Part shown: piece after piece, positions 1-11,537 of the stretch | How positions within the stretch are numbered: position 1 is the first letter of the stretch | Layout: each line of letters starts with the position of its first letter | NCBI GenBank assembly: GCA_017354895.1 | Contig: CP071494.1 | Location: 3,224,001 to 3,288,000 of the forward strand | Source of the DNA: Podospora comata | Lineage: Eukaryota > Ascomycota > Sordariomycetes > Sordariales > Podosporaceae | Length of the DNA: 64,000 nt | Direction: 5' to 3' | Program-made: the position numbers and the translations under genes | The notes under the pieces: model-generated | Told to the model about the DNA's origin: nothing | Seen by the model: only the letters and a program-made list of their open reading frames with translations | Database searches by the model: none

Positions 1-26
1 AATCCTCCTCCTCCAACAACTCCAAC

Positions 27-2065
27 ATGGAGAAATTCCTCCGCTCCTGGCGTCAGGACGCCATGAACAAAGCCCAGTACGATTCCGCGATTTTTATTGG
101 GGACAAATTACTAGCCATGACGAGTCCGTTCCCCTCTTGCCCTCCTCCCGTCCCGTCACTAACTGTGTCAAAACAGAAGACGACAACGACGCCTTCTTCC
201 TCGCCCAAGTGCACTTCGCAGCCGGCAACCACACCCGCGCCCACTCTTTACTCTCCCGGCACAGCCTTATCAATCGCAACCCCGCCTGCCGCTACCTGGC
301 CGCGCACTGTCTCATCAAGCAGGGCTTGTACTCTGAAGCGTTGAGCCTGTTGGGTGAGCACAGCCCGCGGCATTTATTTTCCCGCACAGGGGAGGAGGAG
401 GGACCAAGGCGGAAGACGAGCCGGACAACGGGGAGTAAAACTACGACAAAAGCTGGGGGGGATGGGAAAGTAAAGTCGAGATTGCGGATCCATGATGGGC
501 AGCAACAAGAAGAAGAAGAAGAAGAAGATGAAGGGCGGACAACACGAAAATACGAAGCGGCCATGTGTCACCTCCGCGGGTTATGTTTTGCAAAACAAAA
601 CGCCTTTGACCGTGCAAAGGAGGCTTACAAGGATGCGCTGAGGATTGATGTGCAGTGCTATGAGGCGTTTAGTCAGCTGGTGAAGAATAACCTCATGTCT
701 CCTGATGAGGAGGATGAGTTTATGAGCTTGTTGGATTTTGGGTCTGTCGGCTCGGAGAGGGGGGAGGAAGAGCCGGGTGATTACACGCACATGCTCTACC
801 AGACGCAGCTGTCCAAGTATCGACACCCGATGGCGTTTAATACTGCTGTGGAGAGCTTAACTACTCATTACGGCTTGGAAGGAAACGCGGACATCATGCT
901 TGCGAGGGCGGACCAGCTGTACACGCAGTGCAGGTTTAAGGACGCGCTTGCGGTGACGGAGCGGGTGCTGGAGGGGGATCGGTTCAACTTTGGGGTGTAC
1001 CCGATCCATCTGGCGTGCTTGTATGAGCTGAAGCGGACGAATGTCTTGTTCCTCATCGCGCACGAGCTGGCGGATAGTTACCCAGAGGAACCGGCTTCGT
1101 GGCTGGCGGTGGGGATATACTACTTTGCGACTGGCAAGATTGCCGAGGCGAGGAGGTATTTCAGCAAGGCCAGCATGATGGACCCCAACTTTGGGCCGGC
1201 CTGGATCGGGTTTGCGCACACGTTTGCTGCCGAGGGGGAGCACGACCAGGCGGTGACGGCGTACAGCACCGCGGCGAGGCTGTTTACGGGCACGCACCTG
1301 CCGCAGGTGTTTTTGGGGATGCAGAATCATGCCATGAACAACATGACGGCGGCGGAGGAGTTTTTGAGGACGGGGTATGGGCTTTGTAGGGAGGATCCGC
1401 TGTTGCTGAACGAGATGGGCATTGTGTGTTATCATCAGGACCGGGCGAAGGAGGCGGCGGCGTTTTTTAGGGAGGCGTTACGGGTGGCGGAGGAGACGGA
1501 GAGTGAGAGTGGGGCTTGGCTGGGGGCGAGGACGAATTTGGGGCATGCTTATAGAAGGCTGAAGATGTGGGAGGAGGCGTTGGGGGAGTTTGATGCTGTG
1601 CTGAGGGAAGGGGGGAGGGACGCAGGGGTTTTTGCGGCGAAGGGGTTGATTTACTTGGATTTGGGACGGGCGGGGGACGCGGTGGAGGTGCTGCATGAGG
1701 CTTTGGGGATTTGGCCTCAGGATCCGATTGCTACTGAGCTGCTGGGTAAGGCGTTGGAGATGAGCATGGAGGGGGGGTTGGGGTTGGGGGGGGAGGGTGG
1801 GTTGGTGGTTCCTGGGGAGGAAGGGGAGGTGGTGGTGGAGGATGGGAAGGCGGGGGAGGGGAATGAGGAGATGGATAGGTTTGAGGAAGTTGTCGAGCAG
1901 AGGAAAAAGGCGGCAAGAGAGAGGGTTGCCGGCAGGGGGCGAAATGGGGGATCGCTTGACAAGGGGAAAGGGATTGCTGGACGGGGGGGCGGCATGAGAA
2001 CAGGTCTGGCGAGGGGTCAAGGGCCGTGGAATGCCGGAGACATGGACATGAGTGAAGAGGAGTAG
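27..2065 (+). CDS. CDC16: Anaphase-promoting complex subunit 6 (Cdc16/Cut9), TPR protein
   Basis: Predicted exons are 27-123 and 177-2065, giving 661 residues. The 53-nt intron has a CTAAC branch site and an AAACAG acceptor, and the join keeps one frame. The N-terminus MEKFLRSWRQDAMNKAQYDS, followed by short helical repeats (for example NPACRYLAAHCLIKQGLYSE), is typical of APC6. Tandem TPR-like repeats fill roughly residues 30-540, including a run around GLCREDPLLLNEMGIVCYHQ that is conserved in Cdc16 homologues. An acidic, Gly-rich tail follows (about residues 545-661), with an EEEEEED stretch in the early insert. By family, this is a scaffold TPR subunit of the nuclear APC/C ubiquitin ligase that drives exit from mitosis. 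It is convergent with the acetoacetyl-CoA synthetase gene, whose stop lies 265 bp away. Confidence 0.9.
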
Positions 2066-2329
2066 GAGGGCCTCTTTCGTGAAGAGGATGTGGACGTTTG
2101 AGAAGTGTACGTAATCGGACGACGACATGATGGACACTGTTTTGTGTACCTTTCTACACTACATTAGCGATGGCGTTGGGTTATCAATAAGGCTGAATTA
2201 AGCATGGGCTGGCGGTTTGGTATGGTATGGCATAAAAGAGGTCAAGGATTGCGCTATGATAACTAGTCATTATAGAGGATCTGGGGTATTCATCCGTCCT
2301 TGTTCTTGTATTCGTCCCTGTTTTCGAGG

Positions 2330-4491
2330 TCAAAGCTTCTCCTTTGGCCCAACCAGCTCCTCCACCTTGGCGAACTGATAGTAAAAGTCCAGACTCTGGG
2401 GGTTGGCGAGGGTCCCGCTTGCTTTGATGGTCTGGCCGGAGACGATCTGCTTGACGGGAAGCTCGACCTTTTTGAGATTGATGGTGGTCTGTCATGTGTC
2501 AGTGCGGGGATCTCGCGGGGGAAAAAGGATGAAAGGGAGAAGCCTACCGGGATTTCTGGCGTCTCAAAGATGTACTTGGGCACATGCCTCTTGCTCAGGT
2601 CGTCTGAAATCTTCTTCCTCAACTCATTTACCAACTCCCTTGTGAACTTGTGGCCCGGCTTCATCAACAGGAAAAGCATGACGCTCTCATCGGCATCTTG
2701 CTTCCTCCTCTGCCCCACACAGAGGGAGTCCTGGATCTTGTCGGCAAACCACCTCTCGACAACGCCGTAGATTTCTGCTGAGCCGAATCTGACACCGGAG
2801 GGGTTGAGCACACCGTCTGCTCTGCCGAGGAAGGAGATGTTTCCTGTGACGGGGTGGATGACGCAGAAATCACCATGGGCCCAAACCCCGGGGAAGCGGT
2901 TGAAGTAGGAGCTGTGGTACTTTGACCCCGGGCTGGCAACCGGGAGCTTGTCGCCCCAGAAGGCGCAAGGAATGTTGGGGAAGGGTTTGACGGCGACGAG
3001 CTCGCCAGGCGTGCCGTGGGGGACTTCAACTCCTGGTTCTCCGTCTGGAAGAAGGGAGTCGTAAATGGCAACGTGAACGCCCAGAGATGGCCCCTGCGTC
3101 CCTCCAACGTAGACGGGCGTCAGTGGGTTCATGATGCCAAAGCACCCAGCAATGTCAGTGCCGCCAGAGATATTCCCCAACTGGACATGCTTGGGAAAGC
3201 CAACATCATAGAACCACTCAAACAGCTGATCCGACAAGACCATCCCGGTGCACGACACCGTCTCCAACGAACTCAAATCCGCCATCTCCCTCGGTGAGAT
3301 GCCGGCCTTGGCCAACTCAAACATCCACCTCGGGGAAATGCCCAGCTTTGTCGCCTTGTGCTTCGCAGCCAGTTCCACCAAGATCTTCGCATCCGGCTGG
3401 AAAGGCGACCCATCATAGAATATCGCCTTCCCCCCAAACAACAACGACCCAACATTCGCCAGATACATGATCCACCCCGTCGTGGTATACTGCAACGTAA
3501 CACTGTCCGGCCCAATCTGCTCGTGCAGCCTCCCCTCCTTGAAATAATTAATCAATATCCCCCCAACCGAGTGCACAATCGCCTTTGGCGTCCCCGTCGT
3601 CCCGCTGCTATAGCAAACCAACAACGGCTCACAAAACCCAACCCTCACAAACCCCGGCGGTGTCGGATTCCTCCCCGCCGCACCAACAAACTCATCCAGC
3701 GTCATCGCCTTCGGAATCTTCCTCACATCCCTCGCCTCCTCAAACCTCCTGATCGCCACCACCCCCTTGAAATTCTTGCAGCTACCCAACCCAGCCACAA
3801 CCTCCCCCATCTTCTCCCGCAAGTCCACCACCCTGCCATTGTACAAAGCAGCATCATCCATAAACACCCAAACCGGATCAACCTGCTCCGCCCTCTGCAG
3901 TATCCCCTTCACCCCCATATCCGTCGAACTACTACTAAACACCGCGCCCACCCACGTGGTAGCCAGATAAACAAGCAGCGTCTCGATAGAATTAGCCCCC
4001 ACAATAACGACCCTATCCCCCTTCTTCACCCCCCGTTTCAGCATCGCGGCCGCCAACCTCCCCGCTTCTTTCCTAACTTCCCCGTACGTCACCTCCCTTG
4101 TCTCTGATCCCCCCTCCCTGACCTCCACAACAGCGACTTTGTCGTCTTCTTTATGTTTGGTTGATTGCTGCCCGTTTCTGGGGTCACGGGAGAAGAGCAT
4201 GTTCTCTGCGAAATTGAGGCTGACACCTTCAAACCAGACGGGGACTTGGTCGATTGTGGCTGTTTCGTCCACCACGGTGGTGTAGGACCCCGAATAGAGG
4301 TAGTCTGAGGCCTCGAAAACCGCAGACCAGAAGAGGGACCGTTGGGAGAGGGAGAACTGGTGGAGGTCGGAGAAGGACGACAGGGAGAGGTTGTGTTGGC
4401 GGTTGAGGGAGCGCATGAAGCGGTGCATGAGGGTTGTTTCCGGGGCGGGGTGCTCCCAGAGCTTGCGGGGGATGGGGTGTGGTGTGGTCAT
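2330..4491 (-). CDS. AACS: Acetoacetyl-CoA synthetase
   Basis: Exons 4491-2548 and 2488-2330 on the minus strand encode 700 residues, the usual length for this family. The 59-nt intron (2489-2547) falls in phase 0 after ETPEIP, and the spliced frame runs on into TTINLKKVELPVKQ and ends VEELVGPKEKL. The unspliced frame reads into unrelated sequence, which supports the intron. The ANL-superfamily P-loop-like motif YSSGTTGTPKAIVHS is near residue 294, and YTTTGWIMYLANVGSL and GRADGVLNPSGVRFGSAEIY are further signatures of acetoacetate-activating enzymes. By family it converts acetoacetate, ATP and CoA to acetoacetyl-CoA in the cytosol. The start at 4491 (MTTPHPIPRKLWEHP) was chosen because homologues begin close to the KLWEHP motif. 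A TATA-like element lies about 85 bp upstream. Confidence 0.92.
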
Positions 4492-4968
4492 TGTGAAGGA
4501 TGAGTGTTGCTGTGTGTGAGTTGTGAAAGTGATGCTGAGACTGAGACTGGCACTGGTACTGGTGGTGTAAGTGATATATACTGTCTCAAAGATTGCGGTG
4601 AGAAAAGGAAGCCACCAAGTGTTGACAGGATCGACGGGCGACACCGGACCTCCGCGGTGCAGGTCCACGGCTCACGACTTATAAGAACACGGACCGAGGC
4701 AGACGCACAATAGCACGATGCGGGGTTGGCGGGAAACCAATGCCGCGCGCGTCCCAGCAGCTCGGGTGCGCCGTTCCGTCTCGGCTCGGCTGCCGGCCCA
4801 AATCGTACATCCATCTTTATCTTTTGTTTATTTCTGTACCATAACAAAATAACAATACACACCCAAACCCCAAAACTCACTTCCTAAATATATACTCATC
4901 AAACATCAACACATTACATTACTTTTGCCCACTCCCCACTCCCCATTCCCAACCCTAACCCCTAACCC
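4492..4968. promoter_or_regulatory. Intergenic: promoter of acetoacetyl-CoA synthetase and 3' region of alkaline phosphatase
   Basis: No gene is seen. A TATATATC box on the minus strand (plus positions 4573-4580) suits the acetoacetyl-CoA synthetase start at 4491. The right end is C-rich and A/T-rich and includes CCCTAACCCC-type repeats just before the alkaline phosphatase stop codon. Confidence 0.45.
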
Positions 4969-7196
4969 CTAGTCCCTTCCCTTGCCCTTTCCATGTCTCT
5001 TTCCGGCACCCTCAGTCACGTTTCTCCCATGTGCCAACCCCAAGCAGTTGGCAATCTTGTAAAACACATCAATGTTGCTGTAAGTGCCGCCAAATGTCTC
5101 CTGGCACGGACCCCGAGCGTACACAGGCACGTCAGTGAGCGAGTGCACGCCCTGGCTCTCGCTGGTCGGAAGGGTGCCGTTGACGACAAAGCCATTGGGC
5201 CTATCCTTGTCGTTCACATAAGCCTCGCCACCTCTCGAAGTGGTGGGAGCACGAGGGGTGGCACCGATTCCGAAATCTTCACGACGATCGGGAGCGGCAC
5301 CGACGCCAGCAGCGAGGACGTAGCGGGGGTCCCTGTTGAGAAGTGCCGTTAGTCATATTGCTAACCCAGACAGACAAAGATTGATACATACCAGTTCATG
5401 GGGAAGTTGGCACCAGTGCCATAGCTAACACCAGGCTTGGGCTCCGTGTACTGCGACAAGCCAGAGTTCTGGTAAACTCCAATGGCATTCCTCTTGCTGC
5501 GTTCGTCCTCCTGGGCCTCGGCATACTTGGTGTCCGAGCTGCCAAAGACATCTGTTCTTGTTGTCAGCACTTGTCATCAGCTTGAGCCCATTGAGAGGAG
5601 CATACCGAAACCATGACCGTGGTCGGCAGACACAATGATCAGAGTATCATCCAAGATCCTCAACTTCTTGAGCTTCTCGATAGTGGCACGAACGGTATCA
5701 TCCAGCTCCAAAAGATCACCCAGGGCACGGTCATAGTCCAGCGCGTGCATCTGCTTGTCAATGCTAGCCGCCTCCGACATGAGGAAGAAGCCCTCCTTGC
5801 CGCCACGGTTGTGCAGGATATCAACAGCCTTGAGCGTCATCTCCTTCAGACCGGGCAGGTCCTTCGCAGGCTTGGCGGCGCCAGTGGGGTCGTTGTTGAT
5901 CTCAAGGTTCTCGGGGAAGATGTGCCTATCGATCCAGACCGGAAGGTTGTTCTTGCAGAAGATGCCCAGAGCCTTCTTGTCATTGGGGGCAGACAAGAGG
6001 GAAGTCTTGTTCAAGCTGACGCTGTAGCCCTTCTTGGCAAACTCGGCATAGTAGTCCTTGCCCTGGTAAGACCCTGGGCCAGCAATGAACTGGTCGGCAC
6101 CGCCACCAAAGTAGGCATCGGGGCCGTCGGTCTTGGTCCACGAGTAGTTCTGCACGCCGTTGAGGGTCTGGTCGATGAGGACGCCATACTGGGAGCGGAG
6201 ACGGGAGTGGCCTGAGAGGGCAATCGGCGTGGCGTCGGCAATGAAGGCAGTCGAGACGGCGCCCCACGCGGAGCCCCAGATGCGGAACAACATCTCGACG
6301 ATGGTCTCGACCTTGGGGTCATCTTGAGGATCGGGGGAGGTGTCGGCATAGACACTGAAAGCCACAGTAAGCATCAAAGCATCAACGGTTTAAGACAAAA
6401 CTTACCCAAGGGCATTGACAGTGCTCTTGTGACCGGTGTACAAGGCCGAGGCGGAGTTTGCCGAATCAGTGATGAAGGTGTCGATCGAGTGTGTCTACTA
6501 GGCATTAGTATCGCTGTATCCTCGCCGACTGGCGCCATGTCATGAACGTACCATTTGGTGTCCCAGAACCGGGAAATCGTCGAGCGAGAGCAAGGTCTGA
6601 TACTTGCCGTTGACCGTCTTGTGTGCAAGCAGGCGGGCGGCCGTAATCATGTTGGTCGTCATGCCGTCGCCAATGAAGAAGATGACGTTCTTGGCCTTCT
6701 TCTTGGTAGCCAAAGGACGAACAGTCCATTCCGCCGTAGTCTTCTTGCCCGAAAAGTAGTTGAGCGTCACCGTGTAGGTTCCAGGCTCGTACAGCGCCAC
6801 ACGACGGTACGCCTTGGAAGCGACATTGACCACAGAGGGGGTCTTTGCGTCCTCTGCGAACAGGTCCTCGAACCAGGAGAAAGTCCACTTCTCAAGCGAG
6901 GGCTCAGAGCGGATCTTGAAGAACTCAGCGATGCTTCGCGGACGTCCACCATCTTTCGAGATGGTCGCCGTGAACTTCTCGTCGGGGACACCATTGTTGA
7001 ATGCCTCGGATCCATTCTTGGGGGCGTGAACCTCGAAACGAATGTCGAACTCCTGGCCAGGCAAGAAATCTTGCTGGTCTGGCGGGATCACGCAGCCCAG
7101 CGAAGGGCAGGTGCCGAATCTGCGGTAGGTCTGGGCCGAAGCAACAGAAGCCGTGGCTGCCAGCCAAACGGCGGCGAGGTCCAGTCTTGGGAGCAT
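4969..7196 (-). CDS. Secreted alkaline phosphatase
   Basis: Five exons on the minus strand: 7196-6552, 6494-6406, 6354-5606, 5551-5392 and 5332-4969. Together they give 668 residues in one frame, with introns of 51-59 nt. An N-terminal signal peptide is clear (MLPRLDLAAVWLAATASVASA, cleavage near residue 21). An Ig-like or carbohydrate-binding-like N-terminal region precedes the alkaline phosphatase fold, which starts at NVIFFIGDGMTTNM (about residue 170). The phosphoserine motif is DSANSASALYTG in exon 2, and the metal ligands DHGHGFDVFG span the exon 3/4 junction, which is strong proof of that splice. GVHSLTDVPVYARGP supplies the last metal-binding His. By family it hydrolyses phosphomonoesters outside the cell or in the vacuole using Zn and Mg. 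A TATATATT box about 95 bp upstream of the start suggests regulated expression, for example by phosphate (inference). Confidence 0.92.
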
Positions 7197-8114
7197 TGTG
7201 AGGGTGCCTTGTCCGGGTGGCTGTTGACTTGAGCTGAAGCTACCTCACGCGAGCTCTCAATGTCGTTCATGTCGGGGCAACAGCAAGCTAATATATACCC
7301 CGACCTTGATTTCTGCAGTGGGACGCTGATCGACATGCAATCACATTGCACCGACGACGGCAGCATGTGAGGGGGGCCGTCTTCCTGCTGCTTCCCTTTC
7401 CACGCTGGCGGATCCGGACTCCTCCCTGGGTAAGATGGGGCATCAAAAAAGGAATACAAGGGCATTGTGAACATCATGGCGAGTCGTTTCCAACACGTGG
7501 CGTGGGTCGCGTAAGTGGTGGTCCTCACCCCATGTCCAAAGAAAACAATAAAATGCCACGGCTCGGAGATGCTTCCAGTGCCGTGATAACTGTTCCGCCC
7601 TCGCGCGGGGTGTGTATGTCGAAACCATGTGCGTCATGTCGAGCTCTGCGTGGGCGGTCTTTCGATGTAACTTGATGCCAAGATTCCGATGTTCCACCGC
7701 CAACGTGGTTGCGATTCGAGCTCTGATTGGCGACGACTTATACCGATAACCATCCATGCCAGGAACATGGCCAACCCACCCACCGTAGGCCGTACTCCGT
7801 TACATTCTCCTCGTTGCGCTTGGCTCTGTTGTGCGTGTTCAGGGCCTTCTCGATACGGGGAGAGTGTCGCACGTGGTGAATCGAAAAGAATGCCCAAAAG
7901 TCCATGCCCTTCAATTTTTTGCCGCTTTTTTCTTTTTCTTCAAGGTTTTTTTTTCTTTTGGCTCTCTGCCTTTTTTCTTTTCAACTTTTTTTGGGGTGAG
8001 AAACAGGCCTTTCTGGTCCCTCTTGCTGACCACGACAAAATGCAAACTCTCCATGATCTGCCTGTCTCAAGAGTCACAGAACAGATCACCGTCACCCCCC
8101 GAGACTTTTGAGCT
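7197..8114. promoter_or_regulatory. Intergenic: alkaline phosphatase promoter; 3' flank of CutC
   Basis: No gene is recognised. The TATA box of the alkaline phosphatase lies at 7290-7297 (minus sense). A strongly T-rich plus-strand stretch (about 7915-8000) contains several runs of T; read on the minus strand it is A-rich and may serve as downstream processing signal for CutC. Confidence 0.4.
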
Positions 8115-9044
8115 CTAGTTAGCACATCCCTGTGATGAGATGAGCGTGTACAATGTAGCCTTGAACTTTCGCGCTTCTTCCACATCGAACGACACCACGT
8201 TGCTGGGGTCACGCTTCAAAAAAGATGAATGCAACACCATGCCAACCGAGTGAAGACTGGTTAGGGCATAGATATATCCCAGTCCTCCCATCCCATTCCC
8301 CAGACTTTCCAGGGTATCGCTTCTCACCCCCCCACCCACGATCAGTTCCTGTCCGATCCTCGCCGTCTCGATAAGTACTTGCTTCAGAGCCTTGGTATTG
8401 TTGCTCGCATTTCCACAGCCACCGCTGGTAAGAATGGCCATCCCCTGTGTCTTTAACCACTCCAGGTCGTCCACCCACATCTCATCCCTGGAAGTTGAAA
8501 TCACCAGATCGAAGGCTCGATGGAAGACACACTTGAAATCATCCCCTGCCAAATGCTTCAACTCCGCAGTTCTCACCCTGTCGACCACCAGCATCTGTGG
8601 GACCGAGCAAGATTGTCTCAGAACGCCAAACACAAACCCATCTCCCCGCTCTCTGCTCATGTGCTTCGACTCTTTAAACTTGCGTATATCAGACTTCATC
8701 TGCTCGAACTCGGCATCTGAATAAACAAAGTCGGGCCCGAGCTTGGGTGCTCCGCAAGGTCGAATCATGATTCTGACAGGCACATCTTGGAGTCCGGCAT
8801 GGTCAAGTGAGGCGTTGAGATGCTCGAATTCCCAGGTGGATGGCGTAAGGCCATTTTGCTCTACATCAACTGTAGTCAATGCACAAAGTTCCCTGCCAAA
8901 GATACAGACGTCGGATGACTACTTACCATAGGATCCAGTTCTGTTCAATTCCAGTCTTGTTTTGCCATTGAGCTTTTCTCCGACAGCCTTCACAGCAGCA
9001 ACTCCATCACGGGGCCCAAAAATGGCAACTTCGATTCCGCTCAT
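8115..9044 (-). CDS. CUTC: Copper homeostasis protein CutC family
   Basis: Exons 9044-8927 and 8869-8115 (minus) encode 290 residues. The 57-nt intron uses a GTAAGT donor and a CTACAG acceptor, and the join reads LELNRTGSYVDVEQNGLTPS. The first exon MSGIEVAIFGPRDGVAAVKA matches the CutC N-terminus, where a beta strand is followed by the segment that marks the ligand pocket. Later CutC signatures are VRIMIRPCGA, VFHRAFD, LTSGGCGNA and IVGGGVRSDTLESL, consistent with a TIM barrel. The family is linked to copper tolerance or copper binding, but its biochemical role is not settled. Upstream in-frame ATGs exist up to 9203, but the conserved start is at 9044. It is transcribed in the same direction as the alkaline phosphatase, with a 0.9-kb gap. 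Confidence 0.88.
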
Positions 9045-9739
9045 CTTGGTTTTGGAGAGCTGGGAAGTTGCTTTGATGGTCAAGAAGGTGTGAGATCCGG
9101 ATAGGCCTGGGTTCGAAAGCGGTTGATGTTTGGGAGAAGAATTTGGGCGAGAGGAATCGATTTTGAAGTTTCGTTGGCTCAACCAAAGTCCGGACCCTTC
9201 CATACCCGAACTTTAATTCCTCACCGGACTAAGAGTGCGCCTTCCTCCCCGACAAGAGAGGATACGACATCCGTTATCAGAAGCCACCCGACGCCAGGCA
9301 GCACCACCGGGGAGTGAGGGGTAAAAGTGTGGGGAAATACACACATGATGCATTGCAATCAAATCGTGCCACACCTGACCCAAGAAACACAAACAACAAA
9401 CAGAATGCCAAGCGAGTGCCCCTGAGCCCCTGAATCCTTTGTTAATTGAGTCTTTGGCACCCCGGCAAACACTTGGTTCACATTGCTCCCTCCTTCGTTT
9501 TTGAAAACCAACATCTTGAATGGGCTTTCCTCTCAAACAGATTATCCATCTTCAAGCTGCCTTCCACTCTTCATAACCACCAGGAAACTTTGTCCACCAG
9601 CGTGCGCATATCATGAACAAAGCTATTGCATCTCACAAAGACTAGAAACACTACCCTAAGATATGCCTAGTGGCAGTTGGAGGAGTGTACTTACACCAGA
9701 CGGTAACTTTTTAAACCACTTCCCCGCTTCCTCTTTGAT
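9045..9739. other. Intergenic, no gene recognised
   Basis: Upstream flank of CutC. Open frames here are short and resemble nothing I recognise. No tRNA, repeat or clear TATA element was found. Confidence 0.4.
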
Positions 9740-10022
9740 GTTGCTCGAGAACCTCCCCATCATCCCCCCTGCGTTTAAACTCAAGAAGCCAAAAGTATGT
9801 CCCCGGAATCATTCGATTTTCGCCAGCACCGAGGGGTTTGGCCAGTTGTGGAAGAGACTGATGAATGGTGGGCTATTTGGACGAGGCCCACTCACATTCA
9901 AACTTCTTGCGGGCGAGTTCGCCGCCTGCCACCTGGGTTTCAAAAAAATATCAGCCAAAGAAATAAAAAATCCAAGACGAGATATTTATAGAAAAAAAAA
10001 TGAAAAAAGAAATCAAAAAAAA

Positions 10023-10056
<34 letters not shown>

Positions 10057-10294
10057 ACAGGCTCACTTTCAGGAAATACATCACCAGCCTCCCGTCTGGG
10101 TCGCTGGCTTCGATATAGGCGGTTTGGTCCCAATAACTGGAGCTACCAGGGATGATGTCGAGGAACGTTGTGCCTTTGGGCGCTGCGTCTTCGACTGCGG
10201 GGTTGATGGCTCGGATCCGGCTATGTTTGAGCAGATGTCCGCGAGGGATGAGCCGGTGTTTTGCTATGAATTTTGCCATGCCGAATTCTGTCAT
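9740..10294 (-). pseudogene. Decayed APH/fructosamine-kinase-like phosphotransferase fragment
   Basis: On the minus strand an ATG at 10294 opens MTEFGMAKFIAKHRLIPRG, followed by a segment that resembles fungal aminoglycoside-phosphotransferase-like kinases (IIPGSSSYWDQTAYIEA, then VMYFLK). A GTGAGC donor after FLK and an ACCCAG acceptor at about 9940 bound an intron that contains a T28 run. The next exon continues in frame (VAGGELARKKFECEWASSK) but meets a TAG at 9875-9873. Past the stop the same frame carries on with LPQLAKPLGAGENRM and TYFWLLEFK, which matches the next family block, and then loses similarity. No kinase catalytic loop (HGD..N) is present. I read this as a truncated relic with one in-frame nonsense codon. 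Family assignment rests on memory of motif patterns and is moderate. Confidence 0.5.
10028..10055. repeat. Poly-A tract, 28 nt
   Basis: An uninterrupted run of 28 A on the plus strand, preceded by more A-rich sequence from about 10003. It lies inside the putative intron of the degraded kinase-like gene, where it reads as a T28 tract. Confidence 0.9.
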
Positions 10295-11537
10295 GTCGAT
10301 CTCCTGTCACGGTTGGTGGTTGAAGTACTGAGTGAGAGCAACGAGACCTACCTAGCCACCTCAGGTACCTCCCTAGTTATACTCACAGCGCTGACAGCTT
10401 CTTAGCGGAATCTTGGTGCACCTTTGAAACACACGCCATTCTCGTGACTAGTTACTCTCTGTCGGATGGAGAGAATGTATGAAAGATATGTTGGCTCCCA
10501 AGTTATCGATGGGTCATACGAGCTACGCAGTGGCAAATAGGTATGCACCCTCGTGCCTGACGCATGTGGAAAATATCCTACAAGGGGGGACAACAGGAGA
10601 TGGAATTGAAAAAAAAATTCGAATTGATCAATTGGGAAAAATAGAAGGTAAAGGAAAAGAATACCATCAAAAAGCTCACCGAGCAGCCCACATTGGGGGT
10701 GCCCAACTACGAAAACCTGTAAAGGTTTTACTACGCCAAAGGCTCGAACGGACACCCCTTGGTACTCTTTAGTCCTTACCCAAATCGGTGCCGCGACTCC
10801 TGATACTGCTATGCCATTTGGCAGGAGCCGAGTTGGGAGTCATTCGATGATCGAAAGGGCGCGGGAGTTGGTATATATACCGTGGGAGCAGGGAGCAAAT
10901 GCTCTCGGACAACAACCAACACCGAAAGAGCGTTGCTCTTAACACAGTGCCCTGATGTTATCCAGACCTAGCAGTTGAGAAGTATTAGAGTGCCTAAGCT
11001 GGGTCTGTCAATCAGGTAGGTAGCCATCAGTTTCGCTCCATGTGCAAGTCCGTCTCGAAATTCCCGTCGACATCTTTCCCCTTCATCTCGATTGCGTGGC
11101 AGACATGACAGCTTCTCCGTGGTGTAAACAATAAAGACGACACTTCCGAAGAAAATTTATCTGTACCTGCCATTAACTTTGCTGGGAAATGTCCGGTGAT
11201 GCTCCGTAGGCTCATCACGAGTTGACGGTTCTCGCCCATACTGCATGTTACCTAAGCAGCCAAGCAGAGAACAAACTAATCAAAGAGAGATATCAGTGAC
11301 ACTGAACAGATTTCCTCTCTTTTCTCACATCTTCAACATCCCAACCGACAGCATGTGTCGTCCACCCCGCCACCTAATCCCGAGTGAAAAGGGTTAGGGT
11401 TGCACATCCAACTCATCCCTAAGCCAAGCACGCCATGGATCATCCCCTAACAACTCCCAAGTCTCCACCAACACAAAAAAGCGAGAAAAAAAGTTCAAAA
11501 AGAACTCTTCCTTGTTGGAAGGACGCAAAAGTTTGGA
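10295..11537. other. Gene-free stretch with an orphan TATA element
   Basis: No protein-coding gene is supported. A TATATATA element at 10871-10880 is followed by a GC-rich leader-like sequence without a convincing ORF; it may be the remains of a transposon LTR or a promoter for a noncoding transcript (see findings). A short GGGTTAGGGTT motif sits at about 11389-11399. Confidence 0.35.

Noticed and set aside
857-1435. Minus-strand frame antisense to CDC16
   Set aside because: Arg- and His-rich shadow frame; the sense strand is a clear TPR protein.
3358-4107. Plus-strand frame of 249 codons over acetoacetyl-CoA synthetase
   Set aside because: Pure shadow of the coding strand with biased R/P/H composition.
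9663-10118. 151-codon plus-strand frame across the poly-A tract
   Set aside because: The Lys-rich end is just the A-run; the opposite strand has kinase-like blocks with splice signals.
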